Positions 1 to 8,718 of a DNA stretch of 64,000 nt are shown piece after piece. The translations under genes were made by a program, and so were the position numbers. The notes under the pieces are model-generated. The model saw nothing but the letters and a program-made list of their open reading frames with translations. It was not told the DNA's origin and did not search any database. This DNA is from Solirubrobacter ginsenosidimutans (GTDB lineage Bacteria > Actinomycetota > Thermoleophilia > Solirubrobacterales > Solirubrobacteraceae). Each line of letters starts with the position of its first letter. The stretch's first letter is position 1. The DNA lies in the NCBI RefSeq assembly GCF_027587205.1, contig NZ_JAPDOD010000003.1, positions 357,795-421,794 on the forward strand, given 5' to 3'.

Positions 1-443
1 TTGGCATGCCGACCACGCGCCCCTGCAGGTCGATGAGCGCGCCGCCGCTGTTGCCAGGGTTGATTGCGGCGCTCGTCTGGATCACGGAGGGCAATACGAC
101 GCCGTCGCCCTCGCTCACCGTGCGGCTCGTCGCGCTCACGATTCCCTGTGTCGCGCTCGACTGCAGCCCGAGCGGGTTTCCGATGGCGAGGACCATCTGC
201 CCGATCCGCAGCTTCGAAGAGTCCGCGAACGTCGCCGGATGGAGCGCCGCGTCGGTGTGAAGGACGGCGACATCATCGGGCTTGAACACATCGCGGATCG
301 TCGCGGGGTGTGTCGGCCACTGCTGGGGCGGTGCCGGCGCGCTGGCCCTGGCCGCCGGTGCTGGAGAGGACGATGACGCTCGCGGCCAAGGCGGCGAGAA
401 GCGCCGTGGCCGCGGTCACGTGGGAGTGCTGTCGCTGGTGCAT
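1..443 (-). pseudogene. Broken trypsin-like (HtrA/S1C) serine protease, cut by window edge
   Basis: On the minus strand an ATG at 443 opens a signal-peptide-like N-terminus (MHQRQHSHV, then a hydrophobic Ala/Leu/Val run) that reaches a stop at 273-275 after 56 codons. In another frame, from about 300 down to the window edge, lies clear S1C protease sequence: the Asp region (KPDDVAVL), AIGNPLGLQ, and the catalytic serine motif NPGNSGGALID. The segment that should carry the catalytic His (TNAHV-type motif) is absent between them. I read this as an internal deletion joined out of frame, so a pseudogene. A sequencing or assembly error could mimic it. The C-terminus, possibly a PDZ domain, lies outside the window. 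Confidence 0.6.
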
Positions 444-497
444 ACCGATAGCTGCGGCCGCTCGGCCAGCAGAGCCAGTCGTCGTCGCCGTTACCGC

Positions 498-1061
498 CTA
501 GGACGTCAGCGGGTCGCGGACGGTGCTGCCCTTCGGGGCGGCGATGGCGGAGATGATCCACCAGGTGCCGTAGACGACCAGGTAGGCGCCGACGACGAGC
601 GCGAGCGTCACGACGCCGATGTTGGGCCAGACGATCAGGAGCACGCCGGCGACGATCGACATCAGGCCGCCGACGATGAGCCAGCCGGTACCGCCCGCGT
701 CCAGCCGCGACAACGCCGAGGCGCCGTAGAGCTCGAGGATGCCGGCGACGATGACGTAGACGCCGACGATGATGGTCAGCGCCAGCGCCGTCGGCCCCGG
801 GTAGGCGATCGCCACGATCGCGGCAGCAACATCGATGAGGGCGCGCAAGATCTGCAGGACCCGGTCGCCGGCGGTGCGATCGGCGCTGAACAGACGGGCG
901 AGCGCGACCAGTGCGTCGGTGAAGCAGAAGATTGCGAACAACACGACCGCGGTGCCGATCGTGATGTTTGGCCAAACCAGGAACACGATGCCCAGCACGA
1001 CCGCGAGGCCGCCGCGCAATGCAGCGTGACCGCGCGAGAGCGGAGGGGTGAACGCGAACAT
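498..1061 (-). CDS. HdeD-like DUF308 membrane protein
   Basis: A 187-aa integral membrane protein with about six hydrophobic helices. It contains the twice-repeated pattern of the HdeD/DUF308 family: a helix ending LVWPNI occurs near residue 30 and again in the last third. HdeD in enterobacteria is linked to acid resistance; in actinobacteria the role is unknown. The ATG at 1061 has a good ribosome site (AGGGAG, 6 bases upstream). It is divergent from the BON genes at 1303, with about 240 bases between them for both promoters. Family assignment is firm, function is not. Confidence 0.85.
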   Translation of the reverse strand: MFAFTPPLSRGHAALRGGLAVVLGIVFLVWPNITIGTAVVLFAIFCFTDALVALARLFSADRTAGDRVLQILRALIDVAAAIVAIAYPGPTALALTIIVGVYVIVAGILELYGASALSRLDAGGTGWLIVGGLMSIVAGVLLIVWPNIGVVTLALVVGAYLVVYGTWWIISAIAAPKGSTVRDPLTS

Positions 1062-1302
1062 GTGACGCTCCCTTTTAGGTGGATCGGAACGACGGCGACG
1101 GCCGCCTATACGCGGCTATGGCGACGCCGAGCCGGCGGACCAATACGCATCGGCGATACGTTCGATAGCCGCCACGTCTCCGACGCGAACTCCGCCGCAC
1201 ACAGGTGCGGCAGCGCATGCGGGGAGATGGCCAGACGTGTCGCTTATCCCAGGCGCGCTCGATCGTCTTGCGGTCGGTCAAGCGCGGCGGCCAGTGTGCA
1301 GC

Positions 1303-1758
1303 ATGAGCACAAACGGTGAGATCGAAGCAGCAGTGCGCGCCGAACTGATGGGCGACCCGCGCCTGCCTCATCCCGACGAGGTCGCGATCGCGGTCGATGC
1401 GGGGCTGGTGACGCTGCGCGGAACGGTGGGCAGCTTCGCCCAGTTGCGTGCCGCAGTCGCCGATGCCCGCCGCTCGGTTGGCGTCACGGACGTGTGGGAC
1501 GAGCTGCAGGTGCGGCTGCTCAACGAGGACCGTCGCAAGGACGCCGAGATCCGTGGGGCGGCGCTGCAGCGACTGATCTGGGACTCCGAGATCCCGGGCG
1601 AATTCCTCGACGTCAAGGTCAAAGACGGCTGGCTGACACTCAAGGGGCAGCTGTCGCACCAATGGCAGAGCGACGAGGCCTTCGACCGCGTCGCGAGTCT
1701 CCACGGCGTGACCGGTGTCACGAACGAGATCAAGGTCGACGAGCGCCGCGCCGCATGA
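1303..1758 (+). CDS. Two-BON-domain protein
   Basis: The 151-aa product (MSTNGEIEAAV) holds two BON domains, roughly residues 5-70 and 78-148. Each has an amphipathic helix followed by the strand motif V-T-L-R-G-T-V or W-L-T-L-K-G. BON domains are small modules thought to bind phospholipid or envelope surfaces (OsmY, Kbp). No signal peptide is seen, so it is probably cytoplasmic or peripheral. An in-frame start at 1237 is possible, but the added residues are not BON-like. Its second domain closely resembles that of the BON gene at 27103-27549. The stop overlaps the start of the next BON gene. Confidence 0.85.
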   Translation: MSTNGEIEAAVRAELMGDPRLPHPDEVAIAVDAGLVTLRGTVGSFAQLRAAVADARRSVGVTDVWDELQVRLLNEDRRKDAEIRGAALQRLIWDSEIPGEFLDVKVKDGWLTLKGQLSHQWQSDEAFDRVASLHGVTGVTNEIKVDERRAA

Positions 1759-2213
1759 TCCACATGGATTCACGCATGTCTGACACCGAAGTTCAGCGGG
1801 CCATCATGCAGGCGCTGGCCGACAACCCGCACGTCCACGCCGATGAGATCGCCGCGCAGGTCAACGCGGGCGACGTAGTCCTGCACGGAACCGTCGGCAG
1901 CCCGCTGCAGCGCGATGAGGCCGCGACCACCGCGGAGGCCGTACCCGGCGTCCGCCACGTCGACGATCAGTTGCGAGTCCGTTTCATGGACTCCGATCGG
2001 CGAGCGGACGCCGCTACACAAGCCGCGGTCGTCGACGCGCTGACGGCGGACCCGGACCTCCACACCGCCTTCCTCGACGTCGCGACCCGCGGCGGGACGG
2101 TGACGCTGCGTGGCGTGGTCGAAAACGCGGAGCTGCGTGGCAAGGCGGCGGCCATCGCGTTCAGCGTGCCCGGGGTGGATGAGGTTCACAACCGGCTCGA
2201 GTCGGCGCGCTGA
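1755..2213 (+). CDS. Two-BON-domain protein, coupled to upstream BON gene
   Basis: The 152-aa product begins MIHMDSRMSDTEVQ and carries two BON domains (about residues 8-75 and 83-150) with VVLHGTVGS and VTLRGVVEN strands. ATG 1755 overlaps the TGA of the preceding BON gene in an ATGA arrangement, so the two are probably translationally coupled. Later starts at 1764 and 1776 are also possible. The role is unknown, but a tandem BON pair suggests an osmotic or envelope stress function. It is convergent with glpK, whose stop lies 57 bases away. Confidence 0.82.
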   Translation: MIHMDSRMSDTEVQRAIMQALADNPHVHADEIAAQVNAGDVVLHGTVGSPLQRDEAATTAEAVPGVRHVDDQLRVRFMDSDRRADAATQAAVVDALTADPDLHTAFLDVATRGGTVTLRGVVENAELRGKAAAIAFSVPGVDEVHNRLESAR

Positions 2214-2269
2214 TGACCGACGTCCCCAAACCGGTCCAGTTATCACAGTGAGCTGGCGCCGCCCGGGGT

Positions 2270-3802
2270 CTACATCGAGGCGCTGCGTGCGACCTGTTCC
2301 GGCGCCGCAAGACCCAAGGTCCGGTCGACTCCTCGGCGCCAGTCGGCGACCCGCCGGGTGCGTTCGTCGGCGTGCATCTCCGGGGCCCAGCGGCGCGCGA
2401 TCGTGTAATTGGCGCGCAGCTCGTCGAGCCCGGCCCAGAACCCGGTCGCAAGCCCGGCGGCGTACGCGGCGCCGGTGGCGGTGATCTCAGCCATCGACGG
2501 GGCGGCCACGGGCGAGCCCAACACATCGGACTGGAGCTGCATCAGCAGCTCGTTCTTGGTCATGCCGCCGTCCGCTCGGAGCTCTCCGAGTTGCTGGAGA
2601 CCCGTGTCGGCGAGCATCGCTTCGACGAGATCGTAGGTCTGGTACGCGGTCGCCTCGAGCGCGGCCCGGGCGATGTGCCCCTTGTTTGCGAAACGCGTCA
2701 GGCCGACGATCACGCCCCGGGCATCGTCGCGCCAGTAGGGCGCAAACAGCCCGGAGAACGCGGGGACGAACACCACCCCGCCGGCATCCTGAACGGAGCG
2801 CGCGAGCGTTTCGACCTCGGGCGCGGCGTCGATCAGCCCGAGATTGTCGCGCAGCCACTGGACGAGCGCCCCGGCCATCGCGACCGAACCCTCCAGCGCG
2901 TAGACCGCGTCCGCGTCACCGAGCTTCCAGGCGACCGTGGTGATCAAGCCGTGCTCCGAGATCCGCGGCTCCGTCCCGAGCGTGAACAGGAGGAACGCTC
3001 CCGTGCCGTAGGTGTTCTTGACGTCGCCGCGATCGAAGCAGGTGTGGCCGAACAGCGACGCGGGCTGGTCGCCGAGGATCCCCGCGATGGGGACTCCGGC
3101 CAGGTCACCGGCTGCGGCGCCGTAGACCTCACTCGACGAGCGGATCTGAGGAAGCAGCGCGCGCGGGATCGCCATGACGTCGAGCAGGTCGTCATCCCAC
3201 TCGAGGGTGTGAAGGTTCATCAGCAGCGTGCGGCTGGCGTTGGTCGGATCGGTGGCGTGCACCCCGCCGTCCGGCCCACCGGTCAGGTTCCACAACAGCC
3301 AGGTGTCCGGCGTTCCGAACAGCAGGTCGCCGCGCTCGGCTGCCGCGCGCCGGGAGGGCTCCTCGTCGAGCAGCCAACGGAGCTTGAGCGCGGACGAGTA
3401 GGTCGAGATCGGCAGGCCGGTGGTGCGTTGGAAGCGGTGGATGCCACCGTCGGCCGCGAGCGCGTCGACCTCGCCGGCGGTGCGCGTGTCCTGCCACGTG
3501 ATCGAGCGTGCGACAGGGCGTCCTGTGTGTCGATCCCAGAGCACGACGGACTCGCGCTCGTTCGCGATCCCGATGCCGGCCACATCGGCGGCGGTGGCGC
3601 CTGCCGTATTGAGCGCCTCGTGGATGCACTCCTGGGTCCGTCGCCAGACCTGCTCCATGTCGAGCTCCACCCAGCCGGGCCGCGGGTAGTACATGGTCTG
3701 CTCGCGCTGGGCGATCGCCGCCGGGGTGCCGTCGGGCGCAAGGAGGATGCAGCGCGTGCTGGTGGTGCCGTGGTCGATGGCAGCGACGAAGCGGGCGGAC
3801 AT
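2270..3802 (-). CDS. glpK: Glycerol kinase
   Basis: The 510-aa product phosphorylates glycerol with ATP to sn-glycerol 3-phosphate in the cytoplasm. The N-terminus shows the FGGY phosphate-binding loop (AAIDHGTTSTRCIL, residues 7-20). The conserved GDQPASLFGH and the C-terminal DGGMTKN and TATGAAYAAGLATGFW motifs of glycerol kinases are present. Length is normal for the family (about 500 aa). It lies 8 bases downstream of the PPK2 gene on the same strand, so the two form an operon. No glpF or glpD is seen nearby. Confidence 0.95.
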   Translation of the reverse strand: MSARFVAAIDHGTTSTRCILLAPDGTPAAIAQREQTMYYPRPGWVELDMEQVWRRTQECIHEALNTAGATAADVAGIGIANERESVVLWDRHTGRPVARSITWQDTRTAGEVDALAADGGIHRFQRTTGLPISTYSSALKLRWLLDEEPSRRAAAERGDLLFGTPDTWLLWNLTGGPDGGVHATDPTNASRTLLMNLHTLEWDDDLLDVMAIPRALLPQIRSSSEVYGAAAGDLAGVPIAGILGDQPASLFGHTCFDRGDVKNTYGTGAFLLFTLGTEPRISEHGLITTVAWKLGDADAVYALEGSVAMAGALVQWLRDNLGLIDAAPEVETLARSVQDAGGVVFVPAFSGLFAPYWRDDARGVIVGLTRFANKGHIARAALEATAYQTYDLVEAMLADTGLQQLGELRADGGMTKNELLMQLQSDVLGSPVAAPSMAEITATGAAYAAGLATGFWAGLDELRANYTIARRWAPEMHADERTRRVADWRRGVDRTLGLAAPEQVARSASM

Positions 3803-3810
3803 GCTCGACC

Positions 3811-4770
3811 TCACGCACCGGCGCCGGCGGGCACGGCTGCCGCCTCGAAGGGATCCGGAGCCGCACCATCGGGTGCCTCGGCTTCGAGCTGGCTCTTGGC
3901 CAGCTGGAGATCGCGGTGCGCGTCCTCGCCGAGAGCCGGGTACTGCGGATCGATCTCGATCAGCGCCTGTGCGATGACCGCTGCCGCGGCGACGCGCGCG
4001 AACCACTTGCGGTCCGCCGGGATGACGTACCAGGGCGCCCACTCGGTGCTGGTGTGCGTGAACATCTCCGAGAAGGCGTCCTGGTAGGCGTCCCAGTACC
4101 GGCGTTCCTGCAGGTCGTGTGAGGAGAACTTCCAATTGTGCTCGGGCAGGTCGATACGTCTCAGAAAGCGCGTGCGCTGCTCCTCCTTTGAGAGGTTGAG
4201 GAAGAGCTTCACGACCCGGAAGCCGTTCTCGGAGAGGTACCGCTCCCATTCGTTGATCGCGCGGTAGCGGTGCTTCCAGACGTGGTGCTCGTGGGACGCG
4301 GCAGGGAGTTTCTGGGCGACGAGGTTCTCGGGGTGCACACGGACGACCAGCACCTCCTCGTAGTGGGATCGGTTGAAGATCCCGATCCCGCCACGCGCCG
4401 GGAGACGCTCCTGGTAGCGACGCAGATAGTCCTGGTCGAGTTCGCTCGCGGATGGGATCTTGAAGCTCTCGACCTTCACGCCTTGCGGGTTGACGCCGCT
4501 CATGACGTGGCGGATCGTCCCGTCCTTCCCCGCCGCGTCGAGCGCTTGGAGAACCACCACGACGCCGTGCGTGGCCTGAGCCGCCAGCCGCTGCTGGTAC
4601 TCCGACAGGAGCGAGATGCCATCGTCGAGCAGCCCGACCCCGTCCTTCTTCTTCTCGATGCCCGCCTTGAACGCGGGGTCGAAGTCCTTCGCCAGCTTCA
4701 CGCTCGAGCCGGGGCTCACGCGAAACGGCTCGATGAACCGAGCGATTCGTTGGTTGATGTCGTCTGGCAT
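3811..4770 (-). CDS. ppk2: Polyphosphate kinase 2 family protein
   Basis: The 319-aa product matches PPK2 enzymes, which transfer phosphate between polyphosphate and nucleotides. The Walker A-like loop LDAAGKDGT is at about residues 77-85, and the Walker B/lid region GIFNRSHYEEVLV is at 130-142, a hallmark of PPK2. Length fits a one-domain class I or III type. It is the first gene of an operon with glpK, so a polyphosphate-made nucleotide could supply glycerol phosphorylation; that link is inference. Whether it makes NDP or NTP cannot be read here. The C-terminal Ala/Pro-rich tail looks disordered. Confidence 0.93.
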   Translation of the reverse strand: MPDDINQRIARFIEPFRVSPGSSVKLAKDFDPAFKAGIEKKKDGVGLLDDGISLLSEYQQRLAAQATHGVVVVLQALDAAGKDGTIRHVMSGVNPQGVKVESFKIPSASELDQDYLRRYQERLPARGGIGIFNRSHYEEVLVVRVHPENLVAQKLPAASHEHHVWKHRYRAINEWERYLSENGFRVVKLFLNLSKEEQRTRFLRRIDLPEHNWKFSSHDLQERRYWDAYQDAFSEMFTHTSTEWAPWYVIPADRKWFARVAAAAVIAQALIEIDPQYPALGEDAHRDLQLAKSQLEAEAPDGAAPDPFEAAAVPAGAGA

Positions 4771-4848
4771 GTCCCGAGCATCTGCTGCCGCGCCGACCCA
4801 CCCGGAATACGTGATGCCACTGCTACCAGACGTCGTGTGTATGTCGCC

Positions 4849-7629
4849 TTACGCCAACGGCGCGGGATCGGGGATCTGGGGCAGCACACGGTTCAGCTGG
4901 TTGCGGGAGGTGATGCCGAGTTTCGTGAAGACCTTGCGCAGGTGGTAGGCGACCGTGTGCTGGCTGATGATCAAGCGGGCGCCGATCTCACGGTTCGAGA
5001 GGCCGTCGAGTGCGAGCTGCGCTATGTGGATTTCCTGGGAGGTCAACTGGTCGCGTGTCTCGACCTGGCGTTGGCGGACGTGCTCGCCGGTGGCCAGCAG
5101 CTCACGCTCGGCGCGGGCGGCGAATGCCTCGGCGCCCATGCTGGTGAACAGCTCGAGCGCGGTGCGCAGCTGGTCTCGGGCGTCGAGGCGGCGGCGTTCG
5201 CGCCGCAGCCACTCGCCGTAGAGCAGGTGTGTACGCGCGAGCTGCACGCGCACACGGGTGCGGCGCAAACGCTCGATCGCCTCCTGGTAGAGGCGCTCGG
5301 CGTCGGCGCCGTCACTGAGCAGCGCGCGCGAGCGGGCCTCGACCCCCAGCGCCCAATCACCGCCGCTGGGCCCGGTGCTCAGCACGAGCCGCTCCAGCGC
5401 CCGTTCGGCAGCGCGGCGCTCTCCGGCGCGGGCGGCCGCCTCCACGAGCTCGGCGACCGCGCTGGGCGTGCTCAGCTCGGAATAGGGCGCGACATCAACT
5501 GCCTCACACACCGCGGCGAAGGCCTCTTCGTAGCGGCCCAGACCGTTGTAGAGGACCGCGCTGGCCAGCGCGGCGAACGCCAACGCAAAGCCCTCCCCGC
5601 GTGCCTTCGCGTCCGCGGTGAAGTCCTCGACCAGCGCCGACAGCTCCGGCTCACGCCCGCGCAGCGCCGCGAGCCAGATCTCGACGTAGCGATGCGCGGG
5701 GATGCCGGTCGCCGCGGTGATCGCCCGGATCTCGCCGAGCAGCGACTCCGCCGCGGACAGCTCCCCGCACAGGACGTGGAGGTAGCTGAGCGAGGTGAGG
5801 ACCAGCGGCGTGAGCGTCAGGGCACCGGCATCACGAGCACGCGTGAGCTCTCGCGTGGCGAGCAGCCTCCAGCTCTCCTCGTCCCAGACGTCCCATGCGG
5901 CGCGGCAGGCGAACGAGAACCAGCGCGACTCCTCGGGTGTGAGGGTCCGATCGTCGCGGAACGCCCTCAGGGCGGCCTTGAGAATCGGCACGGCCCTCGC
6001 GTGACCGTCGATGGGCAGCGTCGCCATCCCTTCGAGCAGGAGGTCGGTCGGCCGCGGCGGCCGGTGGGCGGCGGGTCCGGCCAGCGCCGCCTCGCTGACC
6101 TCGACGACATCGGCGCCGTGGGCGAGCGGGCCGGCGAACCGGGCCGCCTCGAGCGCTTCGAGATACGTGGTGCGCGCTCGCTCCGGGTCGACCGCCTCGA
6201 GCTCGCGGGCGGCTTTCAGCAGGAGCGGCGGAGCGTCTCTTCCACGCGTCGCCACGAAGGTGATCTGCGCGCGCAGGAGATGCACGCGCGCGCGTTGGAG
6301 ATCGTCGACGCCGCCGGCCTCCGCGGCGGCGAGTAGAGCGAGGGCGTCGTCGAAGGCGCCCGACTCGTACTTCGCCTGCGCCGCCGCCAGGGCCCGCTGA
6401 GCTCGCAGGACCCGATCCGTCGTCAAGGCGGCGGCGCGCTGTAGGAAGGCGGCGGCGGCGGCCACGCCGCCACGCGCCTGCGCGCGGCCGGCGGCACGCT
6501 CGAGTTCGCCGGCGACGGACTCGTCGGTGCCGCCGGTCGCCGCGGCGAGGTGCCAGGCGCGGCGATCTGGATCGGTCTCGGCGTCGGTCGCCTCGGCCAA
6601 CGCTCGATGCACCTCTCGCCGCTGCTCCGCCGATCCGGCCCGGTAGGCGGCTGAGCGCACGAGCGGATGGCGAAAGCGCACCCGGCCGTCGATCTCGATC
6701 AGCCCGGCCGATTCCGCCTGCTCTTGCGCCGCGCGCGTGATGCCGAGCCGCTCGGCCGCACGCCACACCAACGCCGGATCACCAAGAGGCTCCGCCGCCG
6801 CCACCAACAACAGTCGCTGAGCGTTCTCGGGCAGGGCCTCCAATCGCTGCTGGAAGCTCTGTTCGAGCCCGTCGGCAAGCGACAACACGTCCGGCAACCC
6901 GAATCCGCCTGCCAGCTGCGCGAGTGACAACCCGCGCGGGAGCTCGAGCAGCGCCAGCGGGTTGCCGTGTGCCTCGGCCACCAACTGCTCCGCGACGCGG
7001 TCGTCCAACCGCCCCGCGATCGCCGACGCCAAGAGCTTGCTCGCGTCGGCGTCGTCGAGCCCTTCGATCAGGAGCTCGGGCAGACCCGCGAGGGCATCGG
7101 TCGTCTGGCGAACGGCGAACAGGAGGACGACCGGGTCCGCCAGCAGCCTACGCGCAACGAAGCCCAATACCTGTGCGGACGCGCGGTCCAACCACTGCCC
7201 GTCGTCGACGATACACAGCAGCGGACGCTCCTGCGCGGCCTCCGAGAACAGACTCAACGTTGCCAGGGCAACCAGAAAGCGATCCGGCGCCCCGCCGGAG
7301 GTCACCCCGAACGTGACCTCGAGCGCATCGCGCTGCGGACCGGGAAGCCGATCGACGAAGCCGAGGACGGGCGCGCACAACAGATGCAGGGCCGCATATG
7401 GCAGCTCCATCTCAGACTCGACGCCCATCGCCCGCAGCAGCGTGAAGTCCGACGCCGATTCGCTCGTGTACTCGAGCAGGGCGGTCTTCCCGATGCCCGC
7501 CTCCCCCCGCAGGACCAGCACGCCGCTGCGGCCTGCCCGCGCGCCCTCAAGGAGCCCGGCCAGGGCCGCGAGTTCGTCCGTGCGACCGCGGGGCCTGGGG
7601 ACCTCGGCGGGGGAACGTGAGCCGGTCAC
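4849..7629 (-). CDS. Large LuxR-family ATPase regulator (LAL type), copy 1
   Basis: The 926-aa regulator starts at a GTG (7629). It has an N-terminal AAA/NACHT-like ATPase with Walker A GEAGIGKT (residues 42-49) and Walker B-like LLCIVDDGQWLD. A long Ala-rich helical (TPR-like) middle follows. The C-terminal LuxR helix-turn-helix reads LTSQEIHIAQLALDGLSNREIG then QHTVAYHLRKVFTKLGI. This is the MalT/LAL architecture, in which ATP and an inducer switch on DNA binding. Two close paralogues lie at 24301-27054 and 47171-49951. It is divergent from a LysR gene across a 174-base spacer with palindromes. The inducer is unknown. Confidence 0.92.
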   Translation of the reverse strand: MTGSRSPAEVPRPRGRTDELAALAGLLEGARAGRSGVLVLRGEAGIGKTALLEYTSESASDFTLLRAMGVESEMELPYAALHLLCAPVLGFVDRLPGPQRDALEVTFGVTSGGAPDRFLVALATLSLFSEAAQERPLLCIVDDGQWLDRASAQVLGFVARRLLADPVVLLFAVRQTTDALAGLPELLIEGLDDADASKLLASAIAGRLDDRVAEQLVAEAHGNPLALLELPRGLSLAQLAGGFGLPDVLSLADGLEQSFQQRLEALPENAQRLLLVAAAEPLGDPALVWRAAERLGITRAAQEQAESAGLIEIDGRVRFRHPLVRSAAYRAGSAEQRREVHRALAEATDAETDPDRRAWHLAAATGGTDESVAGELERAAGRAQARGGVAAAAAFLQRAAALTTDRVLRAQRALAAAQAKYESGAFDDALALLAAAEAGGVDDLQRARVHLLRAQITFVATRGRDAPPLLLKAARELEAVDPERARTTYLEALEAARFAGPLAHGADVVEVSEAALAGPAAHRPPRPTDLLLEGMATLPIDGHARAVPILKAALRAFRDDRTLTPEESRWFSFACRAAWDVWDEESWRLLATRELTRARDAGALTLTPLVLTSLSYLHVLCGELSAAESLLGEIRAITAATGIPAHRYVEIWLAALRGREPELSALVEDFTADAKARGEGFALAFAALASAVLYNGLGRYEEAFAAVCEAVDVAPYSELSTPSAVAELVEAAARAGERRAAERALERLVLSTGPSGGDWALGVEARSRALLSDGADAERLYQEAIERLRRTRVRVQLARTHLLYGEWLRRERRRLDARDQLRTALELFTSMGAEAFAARAERELLATGEHVRQRQVETRDQLTSQEIHIAQLALDGLSNREIGARLIISQHTVAYHLRKVFTKLGITSRNQLNRVLPQIPDPAPLA

Positions 7630-7730
7630 ATGTTGAACTCTGCGCGCTTACGCCACCGAAGGCAACTGGGTGAGCACGCTCTATCGCTAAGCGCGAGGTC
7701 GGGCAGCAGTCAGGACGACTATCAGCAGCG

Positions 7731-7764
7731 CAGTCATGACTGTCAACTCAGACGATTCGAATCG
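7731..7764. promoter_or_regulatory. Two 12-bp perfect palindromes in the LAL/LysR divergent spacer
   Basis: CAGTCATGACTG at 7731-7742 and CGATTCGAATCG at 7753-7764 are both perfect palindromes, 22 bp apart centre to centre, that is two helical turns on the same face. They lie 40-73 bases upstream of the LysR start at 7804 and about 100 bases from the LAL start. They are candidates for LysR or other dimer binding, though the two sites differ in sequence. No clear -10/-35 could be assigned. Confidence 0.45.
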
Positions 7765-7803
7765 CAGCGTGTCCACGTACCGTCGGCGCCGGGTTTGGCA
7801 AAG

Positions 7804-8718
7804 ATGGAAGGACCGACTGTGGAACTGCGGCATCTTCGGTATTTCGTAGCCATCGCCGAGGAGGGGAGCTTCAGCCGCGCCGCCGAGCGCGTGTGGGTCG
7901 CTCAACCGGCGCTCTCGACGCAGATTCGGCAGCTGGAAGCCGAACTCGGCGTCAGGCTCTTCGAACGCCATCCACGCGGCGTCCACTTGACCACGGCGGG
8001 GCAGGAGTTCCTCCAGCGCACCCGCGCCGCGCTGGCCGCGGTGGAGACGGCGGCCGTCACGGGACGCGAGCTCGAAGCAGGAGTAACCGGGAGCGTGAGG
8101 CTCGGAATCGCCAGCGGCCCCCGGTGGCGGCACGTCTGGGCTCTGCTCCGGCGCTTCACGCGCGAGCGGCCCGGGGTGGAGGTCAGCATGGTCGAGGCCT
8201 ACGGCGGAACGTTGTGGCATGAGCTCCGCGAACGGCGTCTCGACGCGGTCGTCGCGCCGGCGGGGCACGGGTCGCCCGACCTCAAGGCGCTCGAACTCGG
8301 TTCAGAGGGGTGGGTGGCCCTCATAGGCAGTGGTCATCGGCTGGCCGCTGCCGGTCCGATCGCCGCCACGGATCTCGACGGCGAGCGGATCGCCGTCACG
8401 GGCCACCGTGACGATGCGGCGCTCGACGCGGCGGTCACCCAACTGCTCGCGGACCTTGACGTCGTCGCCGCGCACACACGCGGCCTCCCGGGACCGCCGT
8501 TGTACGCGGCCGTCGCGGAGAACGAGGTGATCGCGCTGACGACGATGCCCGACGATGTCCCGCCCGGCGTGATCGCCCGGACACTGCATCCTCGCCGCAC
8601 GTTGGACTTCGAGCTGCTGTGGCGCAACGAAGCGCCGTCCGCCGCAGTGGCGGCACTAATCAGCGCGGCGGCTCGTCCAACGCGCATGTCCGTCCGCTCG
8701 CTCGCGGCCGTCGCGTGA
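7804..8718 (+). CDS. LysR-family transcriptional regulator
   Basis: The 304-aa product begins MEGPTVELRHLRYFVAIAEE. The N-terminal winged helix (residues 6-65) has the LysR signature SFSRAAERVWVAQPALSTQIRQLE, followed by a periplasmic-binding-like effector domain with two lobes. A GTG at 7819 (VELRHLRYF) is an equally likely start, since many relatives begin there. Its stop overlaps the GTG start of the sigma factor gene (GTGA), so the two are co-transcribed and probably coupled. It is divergent from the LAL regulator. Effector unknown. Confidence 0.9.
   Translation: MEGPTVELRHLRYFVAIAEEGSFSRAAERVWVAQPALSTQIRQLEAELGVRLFERHPRGVHLTTAGQEFLQRTRAALAAVETAAVTGRELEAGVTGSVRLGIASGPRWRHVWALLRRFTRERPGVEVSMVEAYGGTLWHELRERRLDAVVAPAGHGSPDLKALELGSEGWVALIGSGHRLAAAGPIAATDLDGERIAVTGHRDDAALDAAVTQLLADLDVVAAHTRGLPGPPLYAAVAENEVIALTTMPDDVPPGVIARTLHPRRTLDFELLWRNEAPSAAVAALISAAARPTRMSVRSLAAVA

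Noticed and set aside
282..1319. Long plus-strand open frame of 345 codons opposite the DUF308 gene
   Set aside because: Low-complexity Asp/Gly/Arg-rich product, antisense to a clearly conserved membrane protein; a GC-rich shadow frame.
2372..4087. 571-codon plus-strand frame opposite glpK and ppk2
   Set aside because: Composition is that of an antisense shadow; the minus strand encodes two well-conserved enzymes.
4270..6336. 688-codon plus-strand frame opposite the LAL regulator
   Set aside because: No recognisable motif, crosses two real minus-strand genes, typical third-position GC shadow.
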